A DNA stretch of 64,000 nucleotides from Soonwooa sp032062245. Its GTDB lineage: Bacteria > Bacteroidota > Bacteroidia > Flavobacteriales > Weeksellaceae. Within the stretch, counting starts at the first letter, position 1. Each line of letters opens with the position of its first letter. Under the pieces are notes generated by a model. That model was not told the DNA's origin. It saw nothing but the letters and a program-made list of their open reading frames with translations, and ran no database searches. Shown here piece after piece: positions 43,959 through 53,356 of the stretch. The position numbers and the translations under genes were made by a program. The stretch lies in assembly GCF_032062245.1 (NCBI RefSeq), contig NZ_DAMBQF010000004.1, positions 98,092 to 162,091 of the forward strand. Reading direction: 5' to 3'.

Positions 43959-45002
43959 TTATATAAAATTGTTGTTTGGATTAATGTAATATTCCATTAT
44001 GTTATCACGGAAATCTATTTTTTCTTTGGTTTTAAAATTAAAAATTGGCGCTTTAGTCCCGTTTTGTAATTTTAAATCAGGATTTTTTAAAACAAATGTT
44101 TCGTCCCAAATATTAGAATTGATGAATTGTTGCAAGGTAAAACATCCACCTTCTACCAAAACCGATTGTATATTTAGCTCGAATAATTTTTCCATTAAAT
44201 TCTGAACGAAATTTTCTTTTTCAATCTTAATAAATTGAATATTATTTTTAATTTCATTTTTTTCAGAATTAAAAACAATTGTTTCCGCTTCTTGGTTGAA
44301 GATGGTAAAATTTTCAGGAACTTCCAATTTAAAATCGATTAAAATTCTGATAGGATTTCTTCCTGTAACTTCTCGCGTTGTCAAACTCGGATTGTCATGC
44401 AAAGCCGTATTTTTTCCAACTAAAATCGCATGTTCTTCGCTTCTCATTTTATGAACAAATTGCTTACAAAGACTGTCACTAATTTGGGTTGGTTGGAAGT
44501 TTTTGTCCATAAATCCATCGGAAGATTCTGCCCATTTCAGAATGATGTAAGGTCTTCTTTTTTGATGAAAAGTGAAAAATCTTTTATTAAGCGCCAAACT
44601 TTCTTGTTCGAGAATCCCCGATTCTACAGAAATGCCAGCATCCTCAATTATTTTGATACCTTTTCCACTGACTTTATCGTGACTATCTATAATACCAATC
44701 ACCACTTTTTTGAAACCAATTTCTTTAATTTTTAAAGCGCAAGGTGGCGTTTTTCCAAAATGTGCGCAAGGTTCTAAAGAAACATAAATCGTAGATTCTT
44801 TTAATAAATTAAAATCTTCGTCTTTAACAGAATTAATAGCGTTGATTTCTGCATGTGCTTCGCCCGCTTTTTTGTGATAACCTTCGCCGATTATTCTATC
44901 ATTGTGAACGATGACTGCACCAACCATGGGATTAGGGTAAGTTTTGCCAATCGCTTTTTCTGCTAATTGTATGCAGCGTTGAAGATAAAATTTGTCTGTC
45001 AT
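43959..45002 (-). CDS. ribD: Bifunctional riboflavin deaminase/reductase
   Basis: 347 residues from MTDKFYLQRC. Deaminase domain zinc site: HAEINAI and LEPCAHFGKTPPC; reductase domain: YIILKWAESSDGFMD and VLVEGGCFTLQQFI. It performs two sequential steps of riboflavin synthesis. A five-codon longer frame (MFFIN) is possible but lies over the terminator of the upstream gene. Confidence 0.94.
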   Translation of the reverse strand: MTDKFYLQRCIQLAEKAIGKTYPNPMVGAVIVHNDRIIGEGYHKKAGEAHAEINAINSVKDEDFNLLKESTIYVSLEPCAHFGKTPPCALKIKEIGFKKVVIGIIDSHDKVSGKGIKIIEDAGISVESGILEQESLALNKRFFTFHQKRRPYIILKWAESSDGFMDKNFQPTQISDSLCKQFVHKMRSEEHAILVGKNTALHDNPSLTTREVTGRNPIRILIDFKLEVPENFTIFNQEAETIVFNSEKNEIKNNIQFIKIEKENFVQNLMEKLFELNIQSVLVEGGCFTLQQFINSNIWDETFVLKNPDLKLQNGTKAPIFNFKTKEKIDFRDNIMEYYINPNNNFI

Positions 45003-45010
45003 ATTAATAA

Positions 45011-45040
45011 AAAACACTTAAGCAAAGTTAAGTGTTTTGA
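45011..45040 (-). terminator. Terminator upstream of ribD
   Basis: Stem AAAACACTTAA / TTAAGTGTTTT, loop of about 5; on the minus strand it is followed by T-rich sequence. It ends the 45064-47514 genes. Confidence 0.7.
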
Positions 45041-45063
45041 AATTTTTATTAGGTTGTTTATGC

Positions 45064-45690
45064 TTACTTAGCGAGAACTTTAATTGTTGGCATGGGTGCT
45101 GTAATTACATAATCTAGCAATTTGTTGCGTTGCTTGTTGATGTATTTGGAAGCACTTCTAAAATCTGAACCATATAATCTCTTTGAATAAGAAAAAATTA
45201 ATAATCCATTTTGATCAACGTTTTTAGTAGGACGAAATCGATCAATATTATATTCTGCATAAGCTTCTCCATTATCTTCTTTTGGAACAATAGTTACCAA
45301 ATAATCTACGATCAACTCAGTGCCATCAGGACTTTCAATAACATCGATGAACGAATAATTGTCATTAAGGTCGGTCTTTCTTTTCGTGATGTTGTCTACT
45401 TTTTTCTTAACAGCGTCATCGATATCAATCTCTTTGTTGAAAAAAGAAATATTAACTAATTCTTCGTAATTATCATAGTTATCATCACTTCTCAAATATT
45501 TTTGTTGAAACCATGTTGCCGAATTTTTTTTACTCCAATATAGAAAAAACTCAGAATCTCCAATTTTTAAAGGTCCCGGAACCGAAATATAATCTGCGAC
45601 ATCGCGACCTTCGATTTTTGTATCTTCTTGCGCACTTAGCTGTAGAAAAGCAAAACCGAAAATCAAAAGGAATGATAATTTTCTCAACAT
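45064..45690 (-). CDS. Secreted hypothetical protein
   Basis: 208 residues with a signal peptide (MLRKLSFLLIFGFAFLQLSAQ). The mature part is mixed alpha/beta and charged, no Cys, no known motif seen. It follows the DUF349 gene by 12 bases. I do not recognise a family; periplasmic location is inferred. Confidence 0.65.
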   Translation of the reverse strand: MLRKLSFLLIFGFAFLQLSAQEDTKIEGRDVADYISVPGPLKIGDSEFFLYWSKKNSATWFQQKYLRSDDNYDNYEELVNISFFNKEIDIDDAVKKKVDNITKRKTDLNDNYSFIDVIESPDGTELIVDYLVTIVPKEDNGEAYAEYNIDRFRPTKNVDQNGLLIFSYSKRLYGSDFRSASKYINKQRNKLLDYVITAPMPTIKVLAK

Positions 45691-45702
45691 GATATTTAGA
45701 TT

Positions 45703-47514
45703 TTAGTTATCGTTGCTGGTAATAATGTTGTGAAGCGTTTGTTTTAAACTTTCTAATTGCTCTTTTTTTTCATCCAATTTTTGATAAGTGTCTTTTAATA
45801 ATGGATTTTCTCGCGACGCATTACTAAAGAACGAAATATTGTTATCCAATTTAACAACTTCAGCTTCTAGATCAGAAATTTGATTTTTAATTTTTCTTGC
45901 TTTATCTGTTAATTGATTTTCTGTTAGATTTTCTTCATTTAAGTCAAACTCATTAATTTTGTTAAGTTTAAGCTTATCTCTCAACGTTTTGTTAAACTCT
46001 GTATTGATGCCTAATTTATCTTTCGGAACTTTACCGATGGCATTCCATTGGTTTTTGATTTGCTCAATTTTTTCGATGCTACCTTCTTCGTTAGAAATCG
46101 TTTTTAATTGATCTAAAAGTGCACGTTTATTTTTGAAATTGTCTTTCCAATTGTCAGTTGTTGCGTTGTTTTTGTCACGGAAGTTTTTGAAAAACGTGTT
46201 ACAAGCCTCACGGAATTCGTCCCAAACTTTATTGGCTTGTGATCTTGGTACATGTCCAACATGCTTCCAATCTTCTTGTAGTTTTTTGAAAAGCGGGACA
46301 ATAGTTTCCCAATCTTCCGATAACATATTGTCTTGCGCCGTTTTTATTAAAGCTAATTTCGTTTCCAAATTTTTAATTTGAGAATCTTTTAAGTTTTTAT
46401 AAAAACTATTTTTAGCAGTGTTAAAAGCACGAAGATTTTGTTTGAAATCTGTCCAAGTTTGATTAGAGACTTTCTTTGGAACACTTCCCGTTTTTAAAAA
46501 TTCAAGACGAAGATTTTCAACAGTTTTAATGGCGTTTTGCCAATAATTGTGGTTGACGTTTTGGTTTGGTGAAGCAAGTTTTTTTAATTCTTCGATAATC
46601 TCGGTTTTCTTCGCAAGATTAGCTTCTTGATCTTTTTCTAAATTAGCAAAAAGTTCAGATTTTCTTTCGTGGATTTTTTGCGAAATATCTTTGAATTCTT
46701 CCCAAGTTTTTTCACGGAATTCTTCTGCAACTGGCTCTGCTTCTTCTTTCCAAAGTTTGTGAAGATATTGTAACTCGTTAAGTGCTTTTTGTACCAAAGG
46801 CTCATTAAGAAGCTCTTTGGCGCGATCAATAATATGATTTCGTTTTTCCAGATTGTGGCTGTACTCTTGCTCAAGATATTCTTTGTTAAGATCTAACATC
46901 TCGTTGAACATCTTTAGATGGTGGAAATAGTTGTTATTCAGGTTTTTAAATTCTGATTTTGCAACTTGTCCAGCATTAGACCAAGCTTCTTTAATCTCAC
47001 GAATCGCTTTGAAAAGGTTAGTGCCAGCTTCGGTATTGGTATAAAGATTTTTTAATCTTTCGATGATATCGTGACGTTCTGCTAAGTTTTTAGAATGTTC
47101 TTCTTCTTGCTTTTTGTGGAAGTCATCCATTTTTTCTTTATAAATGTTGACTAAAGCAGAAAGGCGCGACGCCTTTGGATGTTGATAACTGAAGTTGGTC
47201 TCGTCGTTACCTTCTTCTGTGTATTGATGTTTTTTCTCTTCAATTTCGTCGTGAATATGAAGATTAGCAGCATCTCGCAGTTGTTGGAATTTTCTCGAAT
47301 GAGAGCCAGCGTCTTTTAGGTTGACAATTTTCTCCAACTCGTCCAATATTTGATCCAAAGACAAGGATTCTATCGGATTTTCTTCGGGCAAAGCTTCTAT
47401 TTCTGCTTCATAATCGATGTCATCGTGATGATGATTTTGCTCCGAATTGTTTTGAGATTCATCTAAAGATACTTTGTTTTCTTCATTTTCAGGATTTCCA
47501 GTCTCTGTTATCAT
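45703..47514 (-). CDS. DUF349 domain-containing protein
   Basis: 603 residues, highly charged and largely helical/coiled-coil. Multiple tandem DUF349 repeats are recognisable by segments such as FKKLQEDWKHVGHVPRSQANKVWDEFREACNTFF, ENLRLEFLKTGSVPKK and QIKNQWNAIGKVPKDK. The N-terminus is acidic and low complexity. Cytoplasmic; function not established. Confidence 0.9.
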   Translation of the reverse strand: MITETGNPENEENKVSLDESQNNSEQNHHHDDIDYEAEIEALPEENPIESLSLDQILDELEKIVNLKDAGSHSRKFQQLRDAANLHIHDEIEEKKHQYTEEGNDETNFSYQHPKASRLSALVNIYKEKMDDFHKKQEEEHSKNLAERHDIIERLKNLYTNTEAGTNLFKAIREIKEAWSNAGQVAKSEFKNLNNNYFHHLKMFNEMLDLNKEYLEQEYSHNLEKRNHIIDRAKELLNEPLVQKALNELQYLHKLWKEEAEPVAEEFREKTWEEFKDISQKIHERKSELFANLEKDQEANLAKKTEIIEELKKLASPNQNVNHNYWQNAIKTVENLRLEFLKTGSVPKKVSNQTWTDFKQNLRAFNTAKNSFYKNLKDSQIKNLETKLALIKTAQDNMLSEDWETIVPLFKKLQEDWKHVGHVPRSQANKVWDEFREACNTFFKNFRDKNNATTDNWKDNFKNKRALLDQLKTISNEEGSIEKIEQIKNQWNAIGKVPKDKLGINTEFNKTLRDKLKLNKINEFDLNEENLTENQLTDKARKIKNQISDLEAEVVKLDNNISFFSNASRENPLLKDTYQKLDEKKEQLESLKQTLHNIITSNDN

Positions 47515-47635
47515 AACCCAACTTTTTATTAGAATAAGAACTTTTTATCGTACTAAATTAATTTTTTTTTATGGAAATAGCCAACTTTTAAGGCTTTTTT
47601 ATTAAATCCTTGATATTTGAAACGATTTTTAAAAG

Positions 47636-48364
47636 CTATTTTGTCCAAATTGACCAAGCTTTTTCCGCTTGTTGTTCTAGCATATAATAGCCATTCATGG
47701 TTGTAGCGCCTTGTTTTCTAGCGTTTTTAATGAAAGACGTTTCGGTCGGATTGTATATCAAATCAATAATATAATGTTGATTAGTTAAAGCCTCGAAAGG
47801 GAATTTTATACAGTCATCAACATTAGGAAAAGTGCCAACTGGCGTACATTGTACAATTAAAAAATGTTCTGAAACAATGTCCGATGTGAGGTTTTCAAAA
47901 TTTAATTCAGATTTTCGAGAGACCGTTTTGTACTCGATGTTATGTTTTTCGAGGATAAATTTAACGGCTTTTGCAGCACCGCCATCACCCAAAATAAGAG
48001 CTTTGGTATGATGTGGTTTTTTATGAATTAAAAGACTTTTTTCAAATCCAAAAGCATCGGTATTAAAACCAATTTTTTTGTCAGCAATAATTTTGACACA
48101 GTTAACGGCGCCAATTTTTTCGGCTTCCTCACTTAATTCATCCAAGAAAGGAATAATCGCTTCTTTATAAGGAATAGTTACATTAAAACCTTTTAGCTCT
48201 GATGTATTAAATAAGTCACTGATTTTATTTAAATCCTGAACATCAAAAAAGTTGTACGAATGATTTTGTAAGAATAATTTTTTGAATTTTTCTTCAAAAT
48301 ATTTTTTTGAGAAAGAGTAGGAGATGTTTTTTCCTAAAAGTCCAAATTGCTGCGCTTGATTCAT
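47636..48364 (-). CDS. aroE: Shikimate dehydrogenase
   Basis: 242 residues. Shikimate-binding N-terminal domain: LLGKNISYSFSKKYF, LKGFNVTIPYKEAI (catalytic Lys); NADP domain: ALILGDGGAAKAVKFIL; C-terminal IGFNTDAFGFEKSL and NGYYMLEQQAEKAW. Reduces 3-dehydroshikimate in aromatic amino acid synthesis. Slightly shorter than E. coli AroE (about 272), as is usual for this branch. Confidence 0.94.
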   Translation of the reverse strand: MNQAQQFGLLGKNISYSFSKKYFEEKFKKLFLQNHSYNFFDVQDLNKISDLFNTSELKGFNVTIPYKEAIIPFLDELSEEAEKIGAVNCVKIIADKKIGFNTDAFGFEKSLLIHKKPHHTKALILGDGGAAKAVKFILEKHNIEYKTVSRKSELNFENLTSDIVSEHFLIVQCTPVGTFPNVDDCIKFPFEALTNQHYIIDLIYNPTETSFIKNARKQGATTMNGYYMLEQQAEKAWSIWTK

Positions 48365-48376
48365 AGAGTAAAGTTA

Positions 48377-48407
48377 TAAAAAAAGACCGAAGAAATCTCC
48401 GGTCTTT
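48377..48407 (-). terminator. Terminator after the first endonuclease gene
   Basis: Stem AAAGACCGgag / ctcCGGTCTTT; on the minus strand it is followed by a T tract. Confidence 0.8.
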
Positions 48408-48426
48408 AGTATGATTATTTTCAATA

Positions 48427-50232
48427 TTATTCAACAATAAATTTAATTGAAGAAGTTGAAGTTTTTAAAATGTACATTCCTTTTGGCAATTTGTTCAAGT
48501 TAAATTTTTGCTTGTTTTTAACTTGGTTAAAGTTTTGAACTTTTTGACCGTTAAGGTTGTAGATTTCTATATTTTCTGAAGCTTTGATACCTTCAACAAA
48601 AATCTCTTGGTTTTTAACAGGGTTAGGATAAACTTTAATTTTGTTATCAGCGTTTTTCACTTCGTCTGTTGCCATTTTAGTATAACAAGTCCAAGATAAG
48701 TTGTCAAGGGACACGCGATTACTTGCGCTTAGGTTTTGATCAAGAATTTCTAATTCTACATTTCCTTCAATATTAATATTAGAAATAGTGTAAGTTTTTT
48801 TGCTTGTAGAATAATCGATTGTTCCTACTTTTTGACCATTAACTAAAACACTAAGACTTCCAGCTTTATCTGTCCCGAAAGGCAAATAGGTTTTAAGAGA
48901 AAGACTTCCGATACCTCCGGTAATTCCAGTTGCTTTTAGGCTTCCAGCATTAGTACCACCAGTTTTGATGTTGATTGCTTTGTTAGTATCACCGTCGATA
49001 TAGATTTGTTTGTCAGTTCTTGCATTAGTTGCTTCGTAGATAATGCCATTAGTCGACCACTCTCTTAATGAATAAGCTGATGCAGGTGGTTGACTAGGAA
49101 CTGGGATGTTGTCGAAAGTTTCGGTACCACAAGTTGTTCCTGTGTTGCCACCATCGCCATCGCCGTTTCCGTTAGATTTTGTAGTTGTTACTTCTATTGT
49201 ATTACTAGCAGCAGATACGTTACCAGCAGCATCTTTAGCTTTAACAAAGAAAGTGTAAGTTGTTTCTGGCGCTAGACCTGTAATGTTGATGCTGTTAGTA
49301 GAAGCCGTTTGTACATATTCATTATTCATGAAAACTGTATAATTAGCTACACCAACGTTGTCTGTAGAAGCTGTCCAAGTTAAATTAGCCGCAGTTGAAG
49401 TAATATTGCTAGCTGCCAAATTAGTAGGAACAGTCGGCGCTTGTGTATCGGTAGAAGTAGCACCATTAAATGAATCTGGCCAAGTGTTTTGTGCATTTGG
49501 ACCGCCCCAAATAACTGTTGCTAAATATGGATTATCGATGAAAGGGTTTCTGTTTCCTTGCTTGTTAGCAACGATGTTGTTACGTTGTACTTCGAAAGCA
49601 GAAACTGGATCTTCGATGTTCCATTTTAATAAAATATCTGGGAAGTCTGAAGAGTAAGTGCTAGGACCCATTGTGATGTTAAGTGGTTTACATCTATCGT
49701 TGTAACGCACGTACATATACATAAGGATTCTTGCAACATCACCTTTCCATTCGTCGCCGGGATACCAACCTCCACGACTAGACTTTTGCGCCATTGTGCC
49801 CACACCATCATCGAAAGAAAGATTTCCTCTTGTACTATTTAATGTAACATCAGCTGGACGTAAGTGGTGACCATCAGCACCAGGACCCGAAGTTCCTAAG
49901 TTAGGTGTACCTTTAGATTTAGCATATACGTGCTCTCTGTTCCAAGATCCGTTGATGCTTCTACTTCTTTGGTGTGTACCAGAACTTTGAGATCCGTAGA
50001 TTAATAACAGATTACCAGCCACATCTTTGTCAACGTCACTCACTTTCAAAAGGTCTTGAAGTTGAGAGTAAGAGATCGTTGTCGTGTGAGTACTGGTGAT
50101 AGTTGTTGCTAACTGGCTTTTCATTTGATTACCAGTTGCTTTAAAATCAACCTGATTATAATAAGCAGGTGCCGATTGCGCATTTACTACAAAAGTAATA
50201 ATAGATGCTAAAAAAGATAGCTTTAGTTTCAT
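48427..50232 (-). CDS. Secreted endonuclease I with FN3 and T9SS sorting domain
   Basis: About 601 residues from the signal-peptide Met (MKLKLSFLASIITFVVNAQ). Endonuclease I domain: WNREHVYAKSKG, GPGADGHHLRPADVTLNSTRGN and QGNRNPFIDNPYLA. A fibronectin III domain follows (PTNLAASNITSTAANLTWTAS), then a beta-sandwich region and a C-terminal type A sorting domain (KVYPNPVKNQEIFV ... LPKGMYILKTSTSSIKFIVE). It degrades extracellular DNA. The longer upstream frame runs antiphase through the next gene and is rejected. Confidence 0.92.
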   Translation of the reverse strand: MKLKLSFLASIITFVVNAQSAPAYYNQVDFKATGNQMKSQLATTITSTHTTTISYSQLQDLLKVSDVDKDVAGNLLLIYGSQSSGTHQRSRSINGSWNREHVYAKSKGTPNLGTSGPGADGHHLRPADVTLNSTRGNLSFDDGVGTMAQKSSRGGWYPGDEWKGDVARILMYMYVRYNDRCKPLNITMGPSTYSSDFPDILLKWNIEDPVSAFEVQRNNIVANKQGNRNPFIDNPYLATVIWGGPNAQNTWPDSFNGATSTDTQAPTVPTNLAASNITSTAANLTWTASTDNVGVANYTVFMNNEYVQTASTNSINITGLAPETTYTFFVKAKDAAGNVSAASNTIEVTTTKSNGNGDGDGGNTGTTCGTETFDNIPVPSQPPASAYSLREWSTNGIIYEATNARTDKQIYIDGDTNKAINIKTGGTNAGSLKATGITGGIGSLSLKTYLPFGTDKAGSLSVLVNGQKVGTIDYSTSKKTYTISNINIEGNVELEILDQNLSASNRVSLDNLSWTCYTKMATDEVKNADNKIKVYPNPVKNQEIFVEGIKASENIEIYNLNGQKVQNFNQVKNKQKFNLNKLPKGMYILKTSTSSIKFIVE

Positions 50233-50257
50233 AAACTCGATTCTTATTTTAAGCTTG

Positions 50258-50785
50258 TTATATTGTTGCGATAATATTATTGTTGTTGACGATGTTAATC
50301 GAATCATTAAAAATTGCCTTTTCAATCTCTTTTTCAAATTCTAAAAAAATAATTTCTTCAAATAGATAAAGCGTTCCGTCTAGATTTTTTTTAGTTGACT
50401 GATTTTCAATTTTAATACTAACTGGTGAATCGATTAAAACGTCGTTGTTCCATTTTAAATCTGATTTTGAAAATTTAAAAACTTTCGCAAATAAACCTGG
50501 ATGGTTGTGTCCTGCACCAGCAAAAATTCTGTTTTCAGACTTGTCGATAGCGATAACATAAAGAGATTCTTTTGCGCCACCTATTTTATTAACACCTTTT
50601 CTTTGACCGATTTTAAAATGTTCGATACCATCATGGTCACCAATTAAAATTCCGTCAAATAATGAATACTTAGGATGTTCTGCTTCCCAAGTAAGCTCAG
50701 CTTCTTTATTTTGGAATTCAGGTTTCTGAAGTCCATAAAGCGGCGAGTTTGAGGGGATTTCGACAATTTGACCTTTTATATTCAT
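50258..50785 (-). CDS. Free-standing MnmA C-terminal-like protein
   Basis: 175 residues. The core GDHDGIEHFKIGQRKGVNKIGG, YVIAIDKSENRIFAGAGHNHPGLFA closely resembles the central and C-terminal beta-barrel part of tRNA 2-thiouridylase MnmA (GQHDGxxxYTIGQRKG). The ATP-pyrophosphatase domain and its catalytic cysteines are absent, and no such frame lies upstream. So this is either a domain relic or an accessory RNA-binding protein. It is flanked by two endonuclease I genes. Confidence 0.7.
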   Translation of the reverse strand: MNIKGQIVEIPSNSPLYGLQKPEFQNKEAELTWEAEHPKYSLFDGILIGDHDGIEHFKIGQRKGVNKIGGAKESLYVIAIDKSENRIFAGAGHNHPGLFAKVFKFSKSDLKWNNDVLIDSPVSIKIENQSTKKNLDGTLYLFEEIIFLEFEKEIEKAIFNDSINIVNNNNIIATI

Positions 50786-50956
50786 TTCAAGTCCAATATT
50801 TTTTTTGAAAGGGCATCAAAGATAAACAATATTTTTTTATTTGTAAAAGGCAGAATGCTAAGGTTTTGTGAATTTTTAAAATTCATTTTTTTTCATTTTT
50901 ATTAAATCTGCAAAGATGATGGAAGACGTTAAATAATGGTTTAATATTAAAATAAA

Positions 50957-50984
50957 AAAGCATCCAGAAAACTCTGAATGCTTT
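50957..50984 (-). terminator. Terminator after the second endonuclease gene
   Basis: Stem AAAGCATcCAGA / TCTGaATGCTTT with a short loop; T tract on the minus strand. Confidence 0.8.
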
Positions 50985-51007
50985 CGAAATGTTGTTTAAA
51001 AAAGAAA

Positions 51008-52093
51008 TTATTCTACGATGAATTTCGTATTCAATTCTCTAGTTTTCAGAATATAGATTCCTTTTGGAAGGTTATTAAGTTGGATAGTATTTCCATTTTT
51101 GAATGGTTGATCAATCTCTTGTACTCTTTGTCCTACCATGTTGTAGATCCAAGCTTTGTCATATTGTTTTAGATCGCTGCCTTGTACCGTAATAGAAGAT
51201 CCAGATTTAGCAGGGTTGGGATAGATTTTGTAGTTTTTAGAAAAACCTGTATCCTCAACAGCTAACGGAGATAATCCCCATGTTCTTGTAACGAATTCTG
51301 GATTATCGATGAAAGGATTTCTATTGTTTTGATAAATATAGGTTGCATTGTTGCGATCGATTTCTATTTGAGAAACCGGGTCTTGTTGATGCCAAAGAAG
51401 AAGCGTGTTAAGCTCCCAAGTCTGTAGTCCAGGGAATTTTGAAGTTGATAATATTTCATTAGTGTTGAAGCTAGATAACTTATCTTCGTATCTTGTTGCG
51501 AAGTATAAGACCATTCTCGCTACATCTCCTTTGAATTCATTAATCGGTTCAGCGGCAGAACCTGAATAACCTGGAGAACTAGAATTGCCAACTTTAGTTC
51601 CGTTTTTGGAAGTGAAGGTGGGCGAGTCTACTTTTGCAAAAGGATAGTTGCTTCTCATTCCATTTACTTTTCCATCTGTGGGACGGATGTGGTGCATGTC
51701 AGAAACCATTGGAGAATTTTTATCGAAAATACTTTGTGGTATTATGTGTTCTCTATTATAACAGTTGTTTTCTACAGAATAGCTTCCGCATTTTCTTTGA
51801 CCATGTATGTAATTGTAAGGGTCTGGACCATTTGGATTTTCAGAATAAATATCTAACACCGTTCCGTCATTTTCGTAACCAGCAATCGAATACTTGTCTG
51901 TATCTGTTGATGGATAACCGTTGTACAAGTTGTCATAACTTTTAGTAACATAACCAGCACTAATAATAGCGCTTAATTTTGTTTTAAGAGCAGCTCCAGA
52001 TAATCCATCTGTGCCATTGTAATATCCTGCGGGGATCTGCGCTGATGCAAATCCAAATGCAGCTAATCCTAATAAAAGAGAGATTTTTTTCAT
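51008..52093 (-). CDS. Secreted endonuclease I with T9SS sorting domain
   Basis: 361 residues from the ATG (MKKISLLLGLAAFGFASAQ). Endonuclease I motifs: CYNREHIIPQSIFD, MVSDMHHIRPTDGKVNGMRSN and YQNNRNPFIDNPEFVTRTWG. C-terminal type A sorting domain: YKIYPNPAKSGSSITV ... LPKGIYILKTRELNTKFIVE. A paralog of the 48427 gene without the FN3 insert. Likely cleaves extracellular DNA for nutrient use or biofilm turnover. Confidence 0.93.
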   Translation of the reverse strand: MKKISLLLGLAAFGFASAQIPAGYYNGTDGLSGAALKTKLSAIISAGYVTKSYDNLYNGYPSTDTDKYSIAGYENDGTVLDIYSENPNGPDPYNYIHGQRKCGSYSVENNCYNREHIIPQSIFDKNSPMVSDMHHIRPTDGKVNGMRSNYPFAKVDSPTFTSKNGTKVGNSSSPGYSGSAAEPINEFKGDVARMVLYFATRYEDKLSSFNTNEILSTSKFPGLQTWELNTLLLWHQQDPVSQIEIDRNNATYIYQNNRNPFIDNPEFVTRTWGLSPLAVEDTGFSKNYKIYPNPAKSGSSITVQGSDLKQYDKAWIYNMVGQRVQEIDQPFKNGNTIQLNNLPKGIYILKTRELNTKFIVE

Positions 52094-52112
52094 TTTCAAT
52101 AAAATTGGGCGG

Positions 52113-52141
52113 TAAAGGTACAGAATATTTTAAATTAACAA
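52113..52141 (-). promoter_or_regulatory. Promoter of the second endonuclease gene
   Basis: Minus strand: TTG (52141-52139), 18-base spacer, TACCTTTA (52120-52113), close to TAnnTTTG. The start codon is about 20 bases downstream. Confidence 0.5.
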
Positions 52142-52160
52142 CTTAAATTTTCATTAAAAT

Positions 52161-53351
52161 TTAGCGTTTTAGCTTTCTAGAAAATATGTAAGCAACTAAT
52201 AATCCGAAAGATAAACCAACTGCGGAAACAATTGCATAGTTGAAAAGAGTAATCTTGACAGGGAAAGGGAGATTCTCGCCAGCCATAAAGAAGTTAGTTT
52301 GTATCTGTACAAAACATAAAATTGTCCCCACAGCCAGACCTAAAATTACACCAATAACTACAATTAGTAGACCTGTGTTAAAATATGTTGTATTAAGATC
52401 TTTTTGCGTAAAACCTAACGAGCGAAGTGTTTTGGCTTGTGGCGCTTTATCTAGTTGCAAAATAATAACAGCTCCAGCCAAATTAAATGTTGTAATGAAA
52501 ATCACCAATGAGAATATCAAGTAGATCATCAATTTTTCGGTGTTAATCATTTTCCAAAAAGCTGCATTCTCTTCAGATTTTGTACTTATTTCGACTGTAT
52601 TTTTCAGTTGATTTAATAAGCTTAATTTAACTTGGTCTGCTAATTCTGGATTTTTAAGTTTAATAACAACTTCATAAGCGGCGTCTTTTGGAAGATTTAA
52701 TAACTGTTGAGATAATTCAATTGGCGCAATAATATAATTGTTGAGTTGATCATTGCTCGGGAAAATCCCAGTAACATAAATTTCTTTTCTGTTAAAAATG
52801 TCATCCTCTTGCTGGATAATACCTTTCCCAGCTTTCGGCATATAGATGGTCGCAAAATCTTGCGAAGAGTTAACTGGTATCGCCAGACGATTGTCAAGTT
52901 GACCTTCCATCAAAACTTCGTTAGAATATTCAAAACTTGGATAAGTCCCGTATAACACTGTTTTGTTGATAGGATTTACGAGTGTATAAGCCGAATCTAC
53001 ACCACGCAGATAGGCTATTTCACCATTATCTTTGTAATTGATGTAGACTTTTTCTTCTATTAGTTTAGAAAAACTTTCGACATTAGTATTCGATTTTAGA
53101 AGACGATTAATGTCTTTAATGTTTGTAAGCGTTTTTCCGTTTTTACTTTTAATAGTGAGATCCGCATGTAGATTTGCAATCATATCGCTGTTAATATCTT
53201 CTAATGCAGAAAATACAGAGACAATTACAAACATCGACGCCACCGCAATCATCATAGCAAAAGCAGCAAGCCAAGTGATGAAAGTTACAGCATGACTACC
53301 TTTTTTAGCAGTAATGTAACGCGATGCGATATAAAGCGGATTATTTCTCAC
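52161..53351 (-). CDS. FtsX-like ABC transporter permease (LolC/E-type)
   Basis: 396 residues with the MacB/LolC layout: first helix ITWLAAFAMMIAVASMFVIVSVFSALEDIN, a large periplasmic domain (about 50-260) and three C-terminal helices (LIFSLVIFITTFNLAGAVIILQLDKAPQAKTLRSLGF is the FtsX coupling-helix region). Probably extracts lipoproteins or works as a mechanotransmitter with an ATPase encoded elsewhere. Starts 5 bases after rbfA. Confidence 0.9.
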   Translation of the reverse strand: MRNNPLYIASRYITAKKGSHAVTFITWLAAFAMMIAVASMFVIVSVFSALEDINSDMIANLHADLTIKSKNGKTLTNIKDINRLLKSNTNVESFSKLIEEKVYINYKDNGEIAYLRGVDSAYTLVNPINKTVLYGTYPSFEYSNEVLMEGQLDNRLAIPVNSSQDFATIYMPKAGKGIIQQEDDIFNRKEIYVTGIFPSNDQLNNYIIAPIELSQQLLNLPKDAAYEVVIKLKNPELADQVKLSLLNQLKNTVEISTKSEENAAFWKMINTEKLMIYLIFSLVIFITTFNLAGAVIILQLDKAPQAKTLRSLGFTQKDLNTTYFNTGLLIVVIGVILGLAVGTILCFVQIQTNFFMAGENLPFPVKITLFNYAIVSAVGLSFGLLVAYIFSRKLKR

Positions 53352-53356
53352 AAATC

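Noticed and set aside
50233..50337. N-terminal extension of the FN3 endonuclease
   Set aside because: The extension overlaps the 3' end of the MnmA-like gene, and a standard signal peptide starts at 50232.
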